Part shown: positions 23,707 to 31,933 of the stretch, in pieces
Layout: each line of letters begins with the position of its first letter
Position numbering within the stretch: position 1 is the stretch's first letter
Source of the DNA: Bacteroidota bacterium
GTDB lineage: Bacteria > Bacteroidota > Bacteroidia > Flavobacteriales > Weeksellaceae
DNA length: 31,933 bases
Assembly (NCBI GenBank): GCA_023458535.1
Contig: JAEWYW010000055.1
Coordinates: 1 to 31,933, forward strand
Direction of reading: 5' to 3'
Made by a program: the position numbers and the translations under genes
The notes under the pieces: model-generated
The model's database searches: none
What the model was told of the DNA's origin: nothing
What the model saw: the letters and a program-made list of their open reading frames with translations, nothing else

Positions 23707-26466
23707 CTAATTTCTGCTGGGACCTTTTCGTGTTTTCTCCATGTTTCTGCCACCAAATTTATTGAGTTTCCAGGTGAGTGAGAACATGAGGTATCTTTTC
23801 AAAATCAAATCATCACGATCTTCAATATAGGTGTCGGTGATGAGTCGCTGTACGCTTTGGTTCTGATTCAGGACATCATAAACCTTTAACTTAGCGGTAA
23901 ACTGTTTTTTGAAAAAACTATAACCTACACTGGCATTCCAGAAATAAAAATTCTTTTTAAAACCAGGAGCGATATTCGAATTGGTGCTGTAATCAAAATC
24001 ATTTCCAATGACTAAGTTCTCCCCAATATAATTGGTCATTTCGAGTTTAAAACGGTTGGTGCTTGTATTTCTGCTTTCGATAGAATAATTTTCGTATTTG
24101 GAAGAGTTATAACTGAAATTATAAGATGGTCTTAAAAGTAATTTATCCTTAATCTCATAGCTAAATGCAATGCTTGGCGTAATTGAATAGTTGCTACTGC
24201 TGTAAATCTCCTGGTCGATGAAGCCTTTTTGATAACCATAAGACATTCTAAAACGCGGACTCACACTTAATTTGTTATCTCCAAATTTGTACGTTTTTGT
24301 TGCACCAAAACCGAGACTCACGTTTTTGTTTCCACTGATATTGCCATAGGTAAGGTATTGTTTTCCTTCCGAATCATAAGACCTTTGTGACGTAATTTGA
24401 TTATTGTAATAACTGAAATTAGCATTGGCAAATAAATTCAAGTTTTTCACTTGGTTGAAATTATTGAAACTAATGCTCGTATTGTTGAGCCATGTATTTT
24501 TGAGATCTGGATTACCCGTTTGCGTTAATAAAGGATTAGAAACATCCACATAGGGCGTCAGCTGCGTTGCTGTTGGGATAGAATACGTAGCATTGTGGTT
24601 AATATTCAGCCTTTTTCTGTCGCTGAATTTATAATTGAAACCCAAACTATACTCTGGGAGATAGTAGTTTTTAGACATTTGATAGTTGGTACCATTGTAG
24701 AGTGCGTCCACATCCATATCAACAATATCCACATTGAAAAACGCTCGTAAAGTCAGTTTCTTCTTCTCCAATCGGTAGGAAACTTCTGGAATTAATGAAT
24801 TTTGCTTCTGTAACATGGTATTGGACAGCAACTGATTATAAAGGTCATAATCTCCACTCACAGAATTAAAATCATTCACATCGCGGGCTATCTTGCTGTA
24901 ATCTGTTCTAAAATCTACTCCTACAGCCACTTTTGCAGAATCTGAAATAGGTTCGGTAAAATCCACACCATAAGAAAAAGTATGCGAAGTATTTTTGTTG
25001 TTAGAAAGCTGATTTCTGTAATCTCTAGTTCCAGTTTGGAAAAATTCGGTATCTAAAAGTGAAATTCTGTCGGTATTCGACTGGTTAATGGAACCTCGTA
25101 ATGAAGCACTTAAAACCCTACCCTTTTTATCAAACCTTTTAGAAAACAAAGCACTCGTGTTGGCGTTGTTTTGATTGGATTCTGAAGTGGTTCTGGACGT
25201 GGATTGATTCAAGAAATCATTGGCATTTTCACTAAATGTTGAAGAAGACGATTCGTTTACTGTATTACCATTGGAGTTGGTAAAACCTGCAGAAACGTAC
25301 ATATCTGTCTGCTTATTAAACTTTACGCGAGCTCCACTGTTGAATTTGATGTCTTTATTTTCATTGTTTCCAGAATTGTTAGATTTCGTCGTTAAAACAT
25401 CCGTTGGAAGATACGTTTCACGACTCACCGTCGATCTCGTTTCCAAATTATTATCGGTAAACATTAAACTCATATTTTCTAAGTCGGCATCTTCACTGAT
25501 TTTATCAGAATAATTAATACCAAAAGTGCTGGATTTCTGAATGCCTTTAGTCGTGTTTCCGCTGTTGCCGATGCCAGTTAACAATCTGGAATTTCTTCCG
25601 CTGCCCATACTGTCGAACACCTCATCATTAGAGAAACCCGAAGAATTAATATTATTGGAGGCGCCTAAAATGCTCAGTTTTGTATTGTTTTTAAAGTAAC
25701 TGGCTATTCCACTCACCTCATAGCGGTCATCGGTACCGTAACCGCCCGTTAAACGAACCATATAACCCACGTTTTTCTTCTCATCTATCGTAAAGTTCAG
25801 GGTTTTATTCTCGGATTTTGCAGGCTCGCCGTTCAATTCCTCTTCTTTGGTTTTAGTTCCTGTAACTTGAACTTTTTTAATGATATCTGCTGGAATATTT
25901 TTCAATGCAATTTGCCCGTCTTTATCGAAAAATGGTTTACCATTTACTAAAATTTGATCGACATCCTTTCCATCGGCGGTAATTTTTCCATCGGCATCAA
26001 TATCAAAACCCGGAAGTTTTTTAATTAACTCTTCAATATTACTGTCTGGTCGAACAGGAAATGATGCCGCATTGAACTCTACAGTATCTTTTTTTATCTT
26101 AACAGGCGGTGCCGTGGATTGAATGACTACTTCTGCAATCTCTGTCGATTTTAAAGGCTCAACGTTAATGGTTCCAAGCGAAAGCGGTCCTTCTATCTTT
26201 TCAAAACGGTTGAAATATTCTTCATTAAGATCTGAATTGACCCGCAAAAATGTAGGTTGCAAGATTTTATCAACTTTTAAATTAAAGTTTCCTGAAGCAT
26301 TGGTGCTGGTATAATTAATAATTGTGCTGTCGCTTTCCTTTAAAAGATAAACTGTCGCATTGTCCACGGCAATGTTTCCAGACATCACTTTCCCCGTAAT
26401 GGAGATTTGTTGTGAAAAAACGTACGTTTGAAGCAAAAGAAAGATGAAAAATAAAAATTTCTTCAT
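23707..26466 (-). CDS. Outer-membrane beta-barrel (TonB-dependent receptor-like) protein
   Basis: A 919-residue outer-membrane protein. A signal peptide (residues 1-18) is followed by a carboxypeptidase-regulatory-like beta-sandwich (ISITGKVMSGNIAVDNATVYLLK..., about 20-105), a plug-like domain (NIEELIKKLPGFDIDADGKI, VDQILVNGKPFFDKDG, about 135-215) and a long barrel rich in aromatic-ending strands. It is the OMP_b-brl_3 type rather than SusC: it is shorter than SusC and no SusD gene is adjacent. The barrel ends near SLTWKLNKFGG, and a basic tail of about 13 residues follows. The substrate is unknown. It lies downstream of rimO, separated by a weak terminator. Confidence 0.85.
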   Translation of the reverse strand: MKKFLFFIFLLLQTYVFSQQISITGKVMSGNIAVDNATVYLLKESDSTIINYTSTNASGNFNLKVDKILQPTFLRVNSDLNEEYFNRFEKIEGPLSLGTINVEPLKSTEIAEVVIQSTAPPVKIKKDTVEFNAASFPVRPDSNIEELIKKLPGFDIDADGKITADGKDVDQILVNGKPFFDKDGQIALKNIPADIIKKVQVTGTKTKEEELNGEPAKSENKTLNFTIDEKKNVGYMVRLTGGYGTDDRYEVSGIASYFKNNTKLSILGASNNINSSGFSNDEVFDSMGSGRNSRLLTGIGNSGNTTKGIQKSSTFGINYSDKISEDADLENMSLMFTDNNLETRSTVSRETYLPTDVLTTKSNNSGNNENKDIKFNSGARVKFNKQTDMYVSAGFTNSNGNTVNESSSSTFSENANDFLNQSTSRTTSESNQNNANTSALFSKRFDKKGRVLSASLRGSINQSNTDRISLLDTEFFQTGTRDYRNQLSNNKNTSHTFSYGVDFTEPISDSAKVAVGVDFRTDYSKIARDVNDFNSVSGDYDLYNQLLSNTMLQKQNSLIPEVSYRLEKKKLTLRAFFNVDIVDMDVDALYNGTNYQMSKNYYLPEYSLGFNYKFSDRKRLNINHNATYSIPTATQLTPYVDVSNPLLTQTGNPDLKNTWLNNTSISFNNFNQVKNLNLFANANFSYYNNQITSQRSYDSEGKQYLTYGNISGNKNVSLGFGATKTYKFGDNKLSVSPRFRMSYGYQKGFIDQEIYSSSNYSITPSIAFSYEIKDKLLLRPSYNFSYNSSKYENYSIESRNTSTNRFKLEMTNYIGENLVIGNDFDYSTNSNIAPGFKKNFYFWNASVGYSFFKKQFTAKLKVYDVLNQNQSVQRLITDTYIEDRDDLILKRYLMFSLTWKLNKFGGRNMEKTRKGPSRN

Positions 26467-26513
26467 TTTTAGTCTATAATTTGTTTTCCGATTGAGATTT
26501 CATGCGAAAAGCA

Positions 26514-26542
26514 AAAAGTCTTCCAAAAAATGAAAGACTTTT
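26514..26542 (-). terminator. Probable terminator of rimO
   Basis: A 9-base-pair A/T-rich stem (26514-26522 with 26534-26542) with an 11-base loop, followed on the minus strand by TTTTTGCTTTT, 18 bases after the rimO stop codon. It is weaker than the other terminators, so some read-through into the receptor gene is possible. Confidence 0.6.
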
Positions 26543-26560
26543 GTGTTTATTAAAGATATT

Positions 26561-27862
26561 TTATACCAATTCGCCGTATAAATCAAATTCTTCAGCGGAA
26601 GTAATTTTGATATTGGAAAACTCACCCAGTGGAATGTAGGTGTCTTTCGCATCCACCAAAATGGTATTATCAACGTCTGGAGAATCGTATTCTGAACGGC
26701 CAACGAAGTAGTTGCCCTCTTTACGATCGAAGATGCATTTTAAAACTTTTCCTACTTTCTCCTGATTTTTTTCCCATGAAATCTGCGCTTGAAGTTCCAT
26801 AATTTCCTCCACGCGTGCTTCTTTCACCTCTTGCGGAATCGTGTCCTCCAACAAATGGGCGTGGGTATTTTCTTCATGCGAATACGTGAAACATCCCAAA
26901 CGATCGAATCTCTGCTCACGTACCCAATCTTTTAATTCCTGGAAAATTTCTTCGGTTTCGCCCGGATAACCGACAATTAATGTCGTTCTAATCGCCATAT
27001 CAAGAACCTTTTCACGAAATTTGGATAGCAAAGCATCGGTTTTCTCATGAGTAGTCCCACGGCGCATCGATTTTAATAAATCAGAATTAATATGCTGCAA
27101 AGGAATATCTATATAATTACACACCTTCGGTTCTTCGCGAATAATATCCAAAACATCTTCTGGGAAACCTGTTGGGAAGGCATAATGCAAACGAATCCAC
27201 TCGATTCCTTCCACTTTAATCAATTCTTTCAACAGATCGCCTAGAGCTCTTTTTTTATAAATATCTAAACCATAATACGTTAAATCTTGCGCGATAAGAA
27301 TTAATTCCTTAACACCCACTTTTGCAAGACTTTTGGCTTCATCAATCAATTTTTCAATGGGTGTAGAAACGTGACCTCCACGCATCAATGGAATGGCACA
27401 AAACGAACACGGACGATCGCAACCTTCCGAAATCTTCAAGTAAGCATAATGTTTAGGAGTTGTTGTAAGCCGTTCACCCACCAGTTCGTGTTTATAATCG
27501 GCACCTAAATGTTTCAATAAAATAGGCAAATCTCGCGTACCGAAATACTGATCAACATCCGGAATTTCTTTCACCAAATCGGGTTTATAACGTTCGGAAA
27601 GACATCCTGTGACGAAAACTTTTTCCACTTCGCCATTCTTTTTGGCTTCCACATAATCTAAAATCGTGTTGATGGATTCTTCTTTGGCATTATCAATAAA
27701 TCCGCACGTGTTAATCACCACAATATCACCTTTTTTCTCGTGCACAACTTCTTTTCCATTGGCTTTTAGCTGACTCATCAAAACTTCTGAATCGTAAACA
27801 TTCTTGGAGCACCCTAAAGTGATGACATTTATTTTCTTTTTCCCTGTGGATTTTGTACGCAT
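26561..27862 (-). CDS. rimO: Ribosomal protein S12 methylthiotransferase RimO
   Basis: A 433-residue radical-SAM methylthiotransferase that modifies an aspartate of ribosomal protein S12. The N-terminal UPF0004 domain has its three cluster cysteines at C18 (LGCSKNVYDSE), C53 (VINTCGF) and C87 (VTGCLSERY). The radical-SAM motif CDRPCSFC gives C148, C152 and C155. A TRAM domain ends the protein from about residue 370. The order and the LGCSKN start distinguish it from MiaB. It starts with ATG just downstream of the rml terminator and has its own -7 element. Confidence 0.94.
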   Translation of the reverse strand: MRTKSTGKKKINVITLGCSKNVYDSEVLMSQLKANGKEVVHEKKGDIVVINTCGFIDNAKEESINTILDYVEAKKNGEVEKVFVTGCLSERYKPDLVKEIPDVDQYFGTRDLPILLKHLGADYKHELVGERLTTTPKHYAYLKISEGCDRPCSFCAIPLMRGGHVSTPIEKLIDEAKSLAKVGVKELILIAQDLTYYGLDIYKKRALGDLLKELIKVEGIEWIRLHYAFPTGFPEDVLDIIREEPKVCNYIDIPLQHINSDLLKSMRRGTTHEKTDALLSKFREKVLDMAIRTTLIVGYPGETEEIFQELKDWVREQRFDRLGCFTYSHEENTHAHLLEDTIPQEVKEARVEEIMELQAQISWEKNQEKVGKVLKCIFDRKEGNYFVGRSEYDSPDVDNTILVDAKDTYIPLGEFSNIKITSAEEFDLYGELV

Positions 27863-27884
27863 CTTGTTGATTAATTTAAGTTTG

Positions 27885-27892
27885 CAAAGGTA
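27885..27892 (-). promoter_or_regulatory. Predicted -7 element of rimO
   Basis: TACCTTTG on the minus strand fits TAnnTTTG and lies 22 bases before the rimO ATG. Its upstream part would fall inside the T-tract and stem of the rml terminator. The -33 position has no clear TTG. Confidence 0.45.
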
Positions 27893-27895
27893 GGA

Positions 27896-27924
27896 ATAAA
27901 AAAAGAACCCACATTCGGGTTCTT
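27896..27924 (-). terminator. Rho-independent terminator of the rml unit
   Basis: An 8-base-pair stem with a GC-rich centre (27903-27910 with 27917-27924) and a six-base loop, followed on the minus strand by a run of T. It lies 24 bases after the rmlA stop codon. Confidence 0.85.
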
Positions 27925-27947
27925 GTATAATTCTGTTGGGATCACGT

Positions 27948-28808
27948 TTATTTGATGAGCTGTTTCAGATAAGCTCCATACCCACTTTTACCATATTTAG
28001 TGGCGGTTTCCAACAATTTTTCTTCGTTGATAAAGCCATTGTTATAGGCAATTTCTTCGATGCAGCCAATTTTAAAACCTTGACGTTTCTCGATCACGCT
28101 TACAAACTCCGAAGCTTCGTGTAATGAATCAAAAGTTCCTGTATCTAGCCATGCAGTTCCTCTGTCTAAAACACCTACTTCCAGCTTGCCTTCCTTAAGA
28201 TATACATTATTTACATCCGTAATTTCCAGTTCTCCACGAGGTGAAGGTTGAATATTTTTTGCAATTTCCACCACATTATTATCGTAGAAATACAAACCTG
28301 GAACCGCATAGTTTGATTTTGGCGAGGTTGGCTTTTCCTCGATTGATAATGCTTTGAATTGATCATCAAATTCAACAACACCATAGCGTTCAGGATCCGA
28401 AACGTGATATGCGAAAACAACGCCTCCATCGGGATTGGTTTTATGTTTCAGCATTCTGCCCATTCCATTTCCATAGAAAATATTATCACCCAGAACCAAG
28501 GCTGCAGCATCATTTCCGATAAATTGCTCACCTAAAATAAACGCTTGGGCTAATCCATCTGGACTTGGCTGAACAACATATTCGATATGACACCCAATTT
28601 GCGAACCGTCACCTAAAAGTTTAATAAAACCTTCTTGATCATGCGGAGTGGTAATAATTAAAATATCTTTAATCCCCGCCAAAAGTAAAGTGGACAAGGG
28701 ATAATAAATCATAGGCTTATCGTAAACTGGCATCAGTTGCTTGCTTACTGCAATTGTAAGGGGATACAAACGCGTCCCTGAGCCTCCTGCTAAAATAATT
28801 CCTTTCAT
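27948..28808 (-). CDS. rmlA: Glucose-1-phosphate thymidylyltransferase RmlA
   Basis: A 286-residue nucleotidyltransferase making dTDP-glucose from dTTP and glucose 1-phosphate. Motifs: the nucleotide loop GGSGTRLYPLT (residues 8-18), SKQLMPVYDKPMIYYPLS with the conserved lysine near 23-26, VLGDNIFYGNG with the metal-binding aspartate, the sugar-site EEKP, and the GTAWLDTGTFDSL signature. The length is typical of the short RmlA form. It is the last gene of the rmlCBA unit, 42 bases after rmlB, and a terminator follows. Confidence 0.95.
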   Translation of the reverse strand: MKGIILAGGSGTRLYPLTIAVSKQLMPVYDKPMIYYPLSTLLLAGIKDILIITTPHDQEGFIKLLGDGSQIGCHIEYVVQPSPDGLAQAFILGEQFIGNDAAALVLGDNIFYGNGMGRMLKHKTNPDGGVVFAYHVSDPERYGVVEFDDQFKALSIEEKPTSPKSNYAVPGLYFYDNNVVEIAKNIQPSPRGELEITDVNNVYLKEGKLEVGVLDRGTAWLDTGTFDSLHEASEFVSVIEKRQGFKIGCIEEIAYNNGFINEEKLLETATKYGKSGYGAYLKQLIK

Positions 28809-28850
28809 GCGTAATTAATGTAACAATTTAAGATGTATCAGTTTAACGAA

Positions 28851-29930
28851 TTAATTATACTGTTTTTCGTAATACTTCTGATAATCACCCGAAGTAACAT
28901 GTTCCAGCCATTCTTTATTTTCCAAATACCAATCAATTGTTTTTGCTAAGCCTTCTTCAAAAGTTACCGATGGCTTCCAACCTAAATCACGATTTAGTTT
29001 TGTGGCATCAATAGCATAACGCTTGTCGTGACCTGGACGGTCTTTCACGAATGTGATGAGTTTTTCTGAATAACCTTCTGGTTTACCTAATTTAGCATCC
29101 ATCTGCTTAATTAATTCTTTCACCAAATCAATATTCTGCCACTCATTCCAACCACCAATATTATAGGTTTCACCCGTTTTAGCTTCTTTAAAAATTTGAT
29201 GAATGGCTTTTGCATGATCAATTACAAATAACCAGTCACGCGTATATTTTCCATCACCATAGATAGGAAGCTCTTTTTCATTTAAAATATTTGATAAACA
29301 AAGCGGAATCAGCTTCTCTGGGAAATGGTTCGGACCGTAATTATTAGAACAATTTGATACAATAAACGGCATTCCGTACGTATTTCCGTATGCACGTACT
29401 AAGTGATCTGAAGCCGCTTTCGACGCTGAATAAGGTGATTGAGGATCGTAAACCGTAGTTTCTAGAAAGAAACCAGTCTCGCCTAAACTTCCGTACACCT
29501 CATCTGTTGAAACGTGATAAAACAAATTTTTTCTGGGTTCATTCGGAAATCTTCCATGTGTGTGATCTGGATTCAGCGTCCAAAACTCCTTACAAAGGTT
29601 TAAAAGGTTTGCCGTTCCATTCACATTGGTATTGATAAACGCATTAGGATCTGTAATACTACGGTCTACATGACTTTCAGCTGCCAAATGCACCACCGCA
29701 TCAGGATTGTATTTTTCAAATACACGACGCAGTTCCTCGGGCTTTGTTATATCTGCTTTTTCGAAAACATAATTAGGTTCGTTCTCGATATCTTTCAGAT
29801 TTTCCAGATTCCCTGCATAAGTTAGTGCATCCAGATTGATAATGGTTGTATCGGGATTATTTTTTACAAATTCTCTAACAACGTGAGAACCAATAAAACC
29901 CGCACCACCCGTGATGATTATATTTTTCAT
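28851..29930 (-). CDS. rmlB: dTDP-glucose 4,6-dehydratase RmlB
   Basis: A 359-residue extended short-chain dehydrogenase that converts dTDP-glucose to dTDP-4-keto-6-deoxyglucose. The NAD-binding loop GGAGFIGSHVV is at residues 8-18, followed by HLAAESHVDRSI. The catalytic STDEVYGSLG and YSASKAASDHLVR (Tyr-x3-Lys) are intact, and NCSNNYGPNHFPEKLIPL is typical of the family. It is encoded 9 bases after rmlC. The product may feed rhamnose or another 6-deoxysugar. Confidence 0.95.
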   Translation of the reverse strand: MKNIIITGGAGFIGSHVVREFVKNNPDTTIINLDALTYAGNLENLKDIENEPNYVFEKADITKPEELRRVFEKYNPDAVVHLAAESHVDRSITDPNAFINTNVNGTANLLNLCKEFWTLNPDHTHGRFPNEPRKNLFYHVSTDEVYGSLGETGFFLETTVYDPQSPYSASKAASDHLVRAYGNTYGMPFIVSNCSNNYGPNHFPEKLIPLCLSNILNEKELPIYGDGKYTRDWLFVIDHAKAIHQIFKEAKTGETYNIGGWNEWQNIDLVKELIKQMDAKLGKPEGYSEKLITFVKDRPGHDKRYAIDATKLNRDLGWKPSVTFEEGLAKTIDWYLENKEWLEHVTSGDYQKYYEKQYN

Positions 29931-29939
29931 AAATTATAT

Positions 29940-30485
29940 TTAGAAATTATGGTCTTTAAAACTGGAAGCATTTTGATCTTTTTCCGATAAAATCATATCC
30001 TCATCCGCAACTTTCCAATCAATATTAAGATCGGGATCATTGAACTTGACACTACCTTCAGAATCTTTATTATAAAAATTATCGCATTTGTAAGAGAAAA
30101 CCGCTGTATCACTTAACACCACAAAACCATGAGCAAATCCTCTGGGAACATAGAACTGGATTTTGTTTTCTGCAGTAAGTTCCACGCCAAACCATTTTCC
30201 AAAACTTGGAGAATCTTCCCGAAGATCGACGGCGATGTCCCAAACCTTACCTTCTAGGCACGAAACCAGTTTTGCTTGAGCATGTTCTCCTTTTTGCAAA
30301 TGTAACCCGCGAAGAACACCATAAGAAGACTTTGAAATATTGTCTTGAACGAAGTGACCATTCATTCCCGTTAATTCTTCAAACCGCTTTTCGTTATATT
30401 TTTCAAAAAAATAACCTCTCTCGTCCTCGAATAAGGTAGGTTTAATAATATAGCAATCTTTAAGAGGAGTTTCTTTAATTTTCAT
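29940..30485 (-). CDS. rmlC: dTDP-4-dehydrorhamnose 3,5-epimerase RmlC
   Basis: A 181-residue cupin-fold epimerase acting on the RmlB product. The catalytic histidine region is VLRGLHLQKGEHAQAKLV (H62), followed by VWDIAVDLREDSPSFGKW, PRGFAHGF (H119) and the tyrosines at 132 and 138 in VFSYKCDNFY, then FNDPDLNIDW. These residues fit a 3,5-epimerase, though a 3-epimerase cannot be excluded by eye. It is followed 9 bases later by rmlB and preceded one base earlier by the TagD-like gene. Confidence 0.93.
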   Translation of the reverse strand: MKIKETPLKDCYIIKPTLFEDERGYFFEKYNEKRFEELTGMNGHFVQDNISKSSYGVLRGLHLQKGEHAQAKLVSCLEGKVWDIAVDLREDSPSFGKWFGVELTAENKIQFYVPRGFAHGFVVLSDTAVFSYKCDNFYNKDSEGSVKFNDPDLNIDWKVADEDMILSEKDQNASSFKDHNF

Positions 30486-30486
30486 T

Positions 30487-30930
30487 TTATTTATTCGATT
30501 CTAATTTCTTTAATTCTTGTTCGAAAACCGACTTCTTAAGACTCGTGGTCGAAAAACGGTGATCTCGTTTGTTATAATAAATTTCAATCCCTTTTTCTTC
30601 ACAATAGTCCTTACCAGTAAATTCTTTATCGCGATAATCATCACCTATGATACGAACATCAATTACGAACGATTTTAGAATATCCATTAAATCTTCTTCG
30701 GTATTATAGGGAACTATTTCATCAACGGAGCGACACGCTTTCAATTGAATATAGCGTTCAACTATTGACTGCGTGGGTTTATTTTTATGTGGGCGATCCA
30801 AAGTTGGATCTAATTGTAAAGCAACAATAAGGTAATCGCAAACGGTTTTAGCCTCTTCTAGCATTTTTATATGGCCTGCATGGAGCAAATCAAAAGCCGA
30901 AAAAGTGATTCCTATTCTTTGTGTTTTCAT
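30487..30930 (-). CDS. TagD-like cytidylyltransferase (adenylyl/cytidylyltransferase family)
   Basis: A 147-residue nucleotidyltransferase. The nucleotide-binding motif is FSAFDLLHAGH (HAGH at 17-20), and the second motif is RFSTTSLKKSV near the C-terminus, corresponding to the ISTT segment of the family. The RYIQLKACRSVDEIVPYNTEED segment matches glycerol-3-phosphate cytidylyltransferases of the TagD group. These make CDP-glycerol from CTP and glycerol 3-phosphate, but other substrates occur in the family, so specificity is open. It is one base from rmlC and so is co-transcribed with the rml genes. Confidence 0.82.
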   Translation of the reverse strand: MKTQRIGITFSAFDLLHAGHIKMLEEAKTVCDYLIVALQLDPTLDRPHKNKPTQSIVERYIQLKACRSVDEIVPYNTEEDLMDILKSFVIDVRIIGDDYRDKEFTGKDYCEEKGIEIYYNKRDHRFSTTSLKKSVFEQELKKLESNK

Positions 30931-30945
30931 TCACTGAATTTTAGG

Positions 30946-30953
30946 CAAAAGTA
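30946..30953 (-). promoter_or_regulatory. Predicted -7 element upstream of the TagD-like gene
   Basis: TACTTTTG on the minus strand fits TAnnTTTG and lies 15 bases before the ATG at 30930, so the leader would be short. No clear -33 TTG is visible. It could drive the TagD-like gene and rmlCBA independently of the sugar transferase gene upstream. Confidence 0.4.
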
Positions 30954-31030
30954 GTGATAAAAATGGTATGAAAAAATTCTTGAACCCTATTAATATAGAA
31001 TAAAACAATTATCAAACTGAGAAAAAATAT

Positions 31031-31933
31031 TTAATGACTGTTAAGCGTAAAAATCACTTTAAAAGTTTTAAGAATAATTTTAAAATCTAGATAGAATGAA
31101 TAATTTTTAATGTAATAGAGATCATATTCTAACTTTTTAAGATTTTCTTTTGGAGTCGCTTTTGGAAGATTAACCTGAGCCCAGCCCGTAATTCCAGGAC
31201 GAACCAAATGTCTTAAATCAAAATATGCATATTCTGCGTTTGCAGAAGCAACATATTTTGGTCTCTCTGGCCGAGGGCCAATGAGGCTCATGTCACCAAT
31301 TAAGACATTATAAAGCTGAGGAAGTTCATCAATTTTGCTTCTTCTTAAAAATTTTCCAACTCTTAGAAGCCTGTCATCTCCACTTATTGTAAACGAACCA
31401 TTGTGTTTCTGCTTCATTGTTCTCAACTTATATATTTTAAACGGTTTTGAATTTCTTCCTATTCTTTCTTGGATATAGAATACCTTACCCGGAGAAGTAA
31501 GAAAAACCAAAATACATCCAAATATAATTAGAATAACAACCATTGGTAGAATAAGAAGAGAAAAAAGAATATCAAAAAGTCTTTTTACTATTGAATGCGT
31601 TTTTTCTAAACCAATTGAAAAAACATCATTTACAATGTATTCATGCGAACTAAATTTCACCAACGGAATTCTCCCATACACCTCTTCATAAAATTCGTGA
31701 GCCTCAACTACTTTTACTCCTCCCATTCTCGCATCAATAACTTGATGAGTTAATGCTTCAGGAAGATGTTTTAAATCGGAACTTTCTACCACGATAGTCT
31801 TTACTTTTAGTTTTTTGATGTACTCAAATATATTTTTATGATTGGTGAGAGAATCATAAATTATGGGTTTAATATTTACTCCATAATCATCTTGTGTTAA
31901 AATTTTTGTCGAAATATTACTAACATTGATAAA
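31031..31933 (-). CDS. Polyprenyl-phosphate sugar-phosphate transferase, 5' end beyond the window
   Basis: A bacterial sugar transferase that would start a glycan on undecaprenyl phosphate. The last 300 residues are visible and the frame is open to the window edge; the GTG at 31792 is internal, since a continuous N-terminal domain (for example FEYIKKLKVKTIVVESS) lies upstream. The visible part has a CoA-binding-like N-terminal piece, one membrane helix (about visible residues 120-146), then the catalytic domain with ERIGRNSKPFKIYKLRTM, DELPQLYNVLIGDMSLIGPRPE and RPGITGWAQV. The full protein is probably the long WcaJ/WbaP type. It is 100 bases upstream of the TagD-like gene. The sugar cannot be read from the sequence. 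Confidence 0.9.
   Translation of the reverse strand, partial: FINVSNISTKILTQDDYGVNIKPIIYDSLTNHKNIFEYIKKLKVKTIVVESSDLKHLPEALTHQVIDARMGGVKVVEAHEFYEEVYGRIPLVKFSSHEYIVNDVFSIGLEKTHSIVKRLFDILFSLLILPMVVILIIFGCILVFLTSPGKVFYIQERIGRNSKPFKIYKLRTMKQKHNGSFTISGDDRLLRVGKFLRRSKIDELPQLYNVLIGDMSLIGPRPERPKYVASANAEYAYFDLRHLVRPGITGWAQVNLPKATPKENLKKLEYDLYYIKNYSFYLDFKIILKTFKVIFTLNSH

Noticed and set aside
31031..31792. GTG at 31792 as the start of the sugar transferase gene
   Set aside because: The frame is open upstream to the window edge and the upstream residues continue the N-terminal domain.
1..31933. CRISPR arrays, insertion sequences, prophage, rRNA or toxin-antitoxin genes
   Set aside because: No repeat-spacer pattern, transposase or integrase motif, or rRNA signature was seen on either strand.

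Overview
The window reads as a chromosomal segment of a low-GC member of the Bacteroidota, class Flavobacteriia, most like the Chryseobacterium/Weeksellaceae group. The signs are a complete moxR-DUF58-batABCD operon, flavobacterial families (DUF4834, DUF6263, an outer-membrane beta-barrel receptor with a carboxypeptidase-regulatory-like N-terminus), an OlsF-like fused acyltransferase, start codons without Shine-Dalgarno sequences but with A-rich leaders, and several promoters of the Bacteroidota type TTG-N18-20-TAnnTTTG. The genus is inferred from gene content, not from a search. I see no mobile element, CRISPR array, rRNA or integration scar. Coding density is high; the longest gene-free stretch is 297 bases.

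Layout. (1) Minus strand, 32-8136: moxR, DUF58, a BatD-like membrane protein, batA, batB, batC (TPR), batD and marC, tightly packed, with one-base stop/start overlaps at batA/batB and batC/batD. Its products form an ATPase plus von Willebrand factor A membrane machine of the Bat aerotolerance type. (2) Plus strand, 8388-15486: a DinB-like protein, a lipoprotein, rlmB, a DUF6263 lipoprotein, a DUF4834 protein, a large YfhO-type membrane protein and a glycosyltransferase. (3) Minus strand, 15536-19673: a LolA-like periplasmic protein, tRNA-Phe(GAA) with its own promoter and terminator, and a two-gene unit of aspartate kinase and a fused OlsF-like lipid acyltransferase. (4) Plus strand, 19880-22860: class I fructose-1,6-bisphosphatase, o-succinylbenzoate synthase (menaquinone pathway), and an unrecognised 263-residue protein with a helix-turn-helix-like N-terminal half. 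(5) Minus strand, 23038-31933: an RlpA-like small double-psi beta-barrel protein, an outer-membrane receptor, rimO, and a surface polysaccharide unit (sugar-phosphate transferase cut by the right window edge, TagD-like cytidylyltransferase, rmlC, rmlB, rmlA) closed by a strong terminator. No rmlD is present in that unit within the window.

Most genes have well known family assignments. The points I consider worth a second look are: tandem TTAAC boxes upstream of both moxR and batC, resembling Pho-box spacing, with a larger cluster between rlpA and the receptor; the two BatD-like architectures within one operon; the fbp terminator running directly into the menC start codon; the unknown 263-residue protein; the YfhO-glycosyltransferase pair; and the rml unit that carries a TagD-like gene but no rmlD. 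I did not find convincing evidence of a wholly undescribed system.
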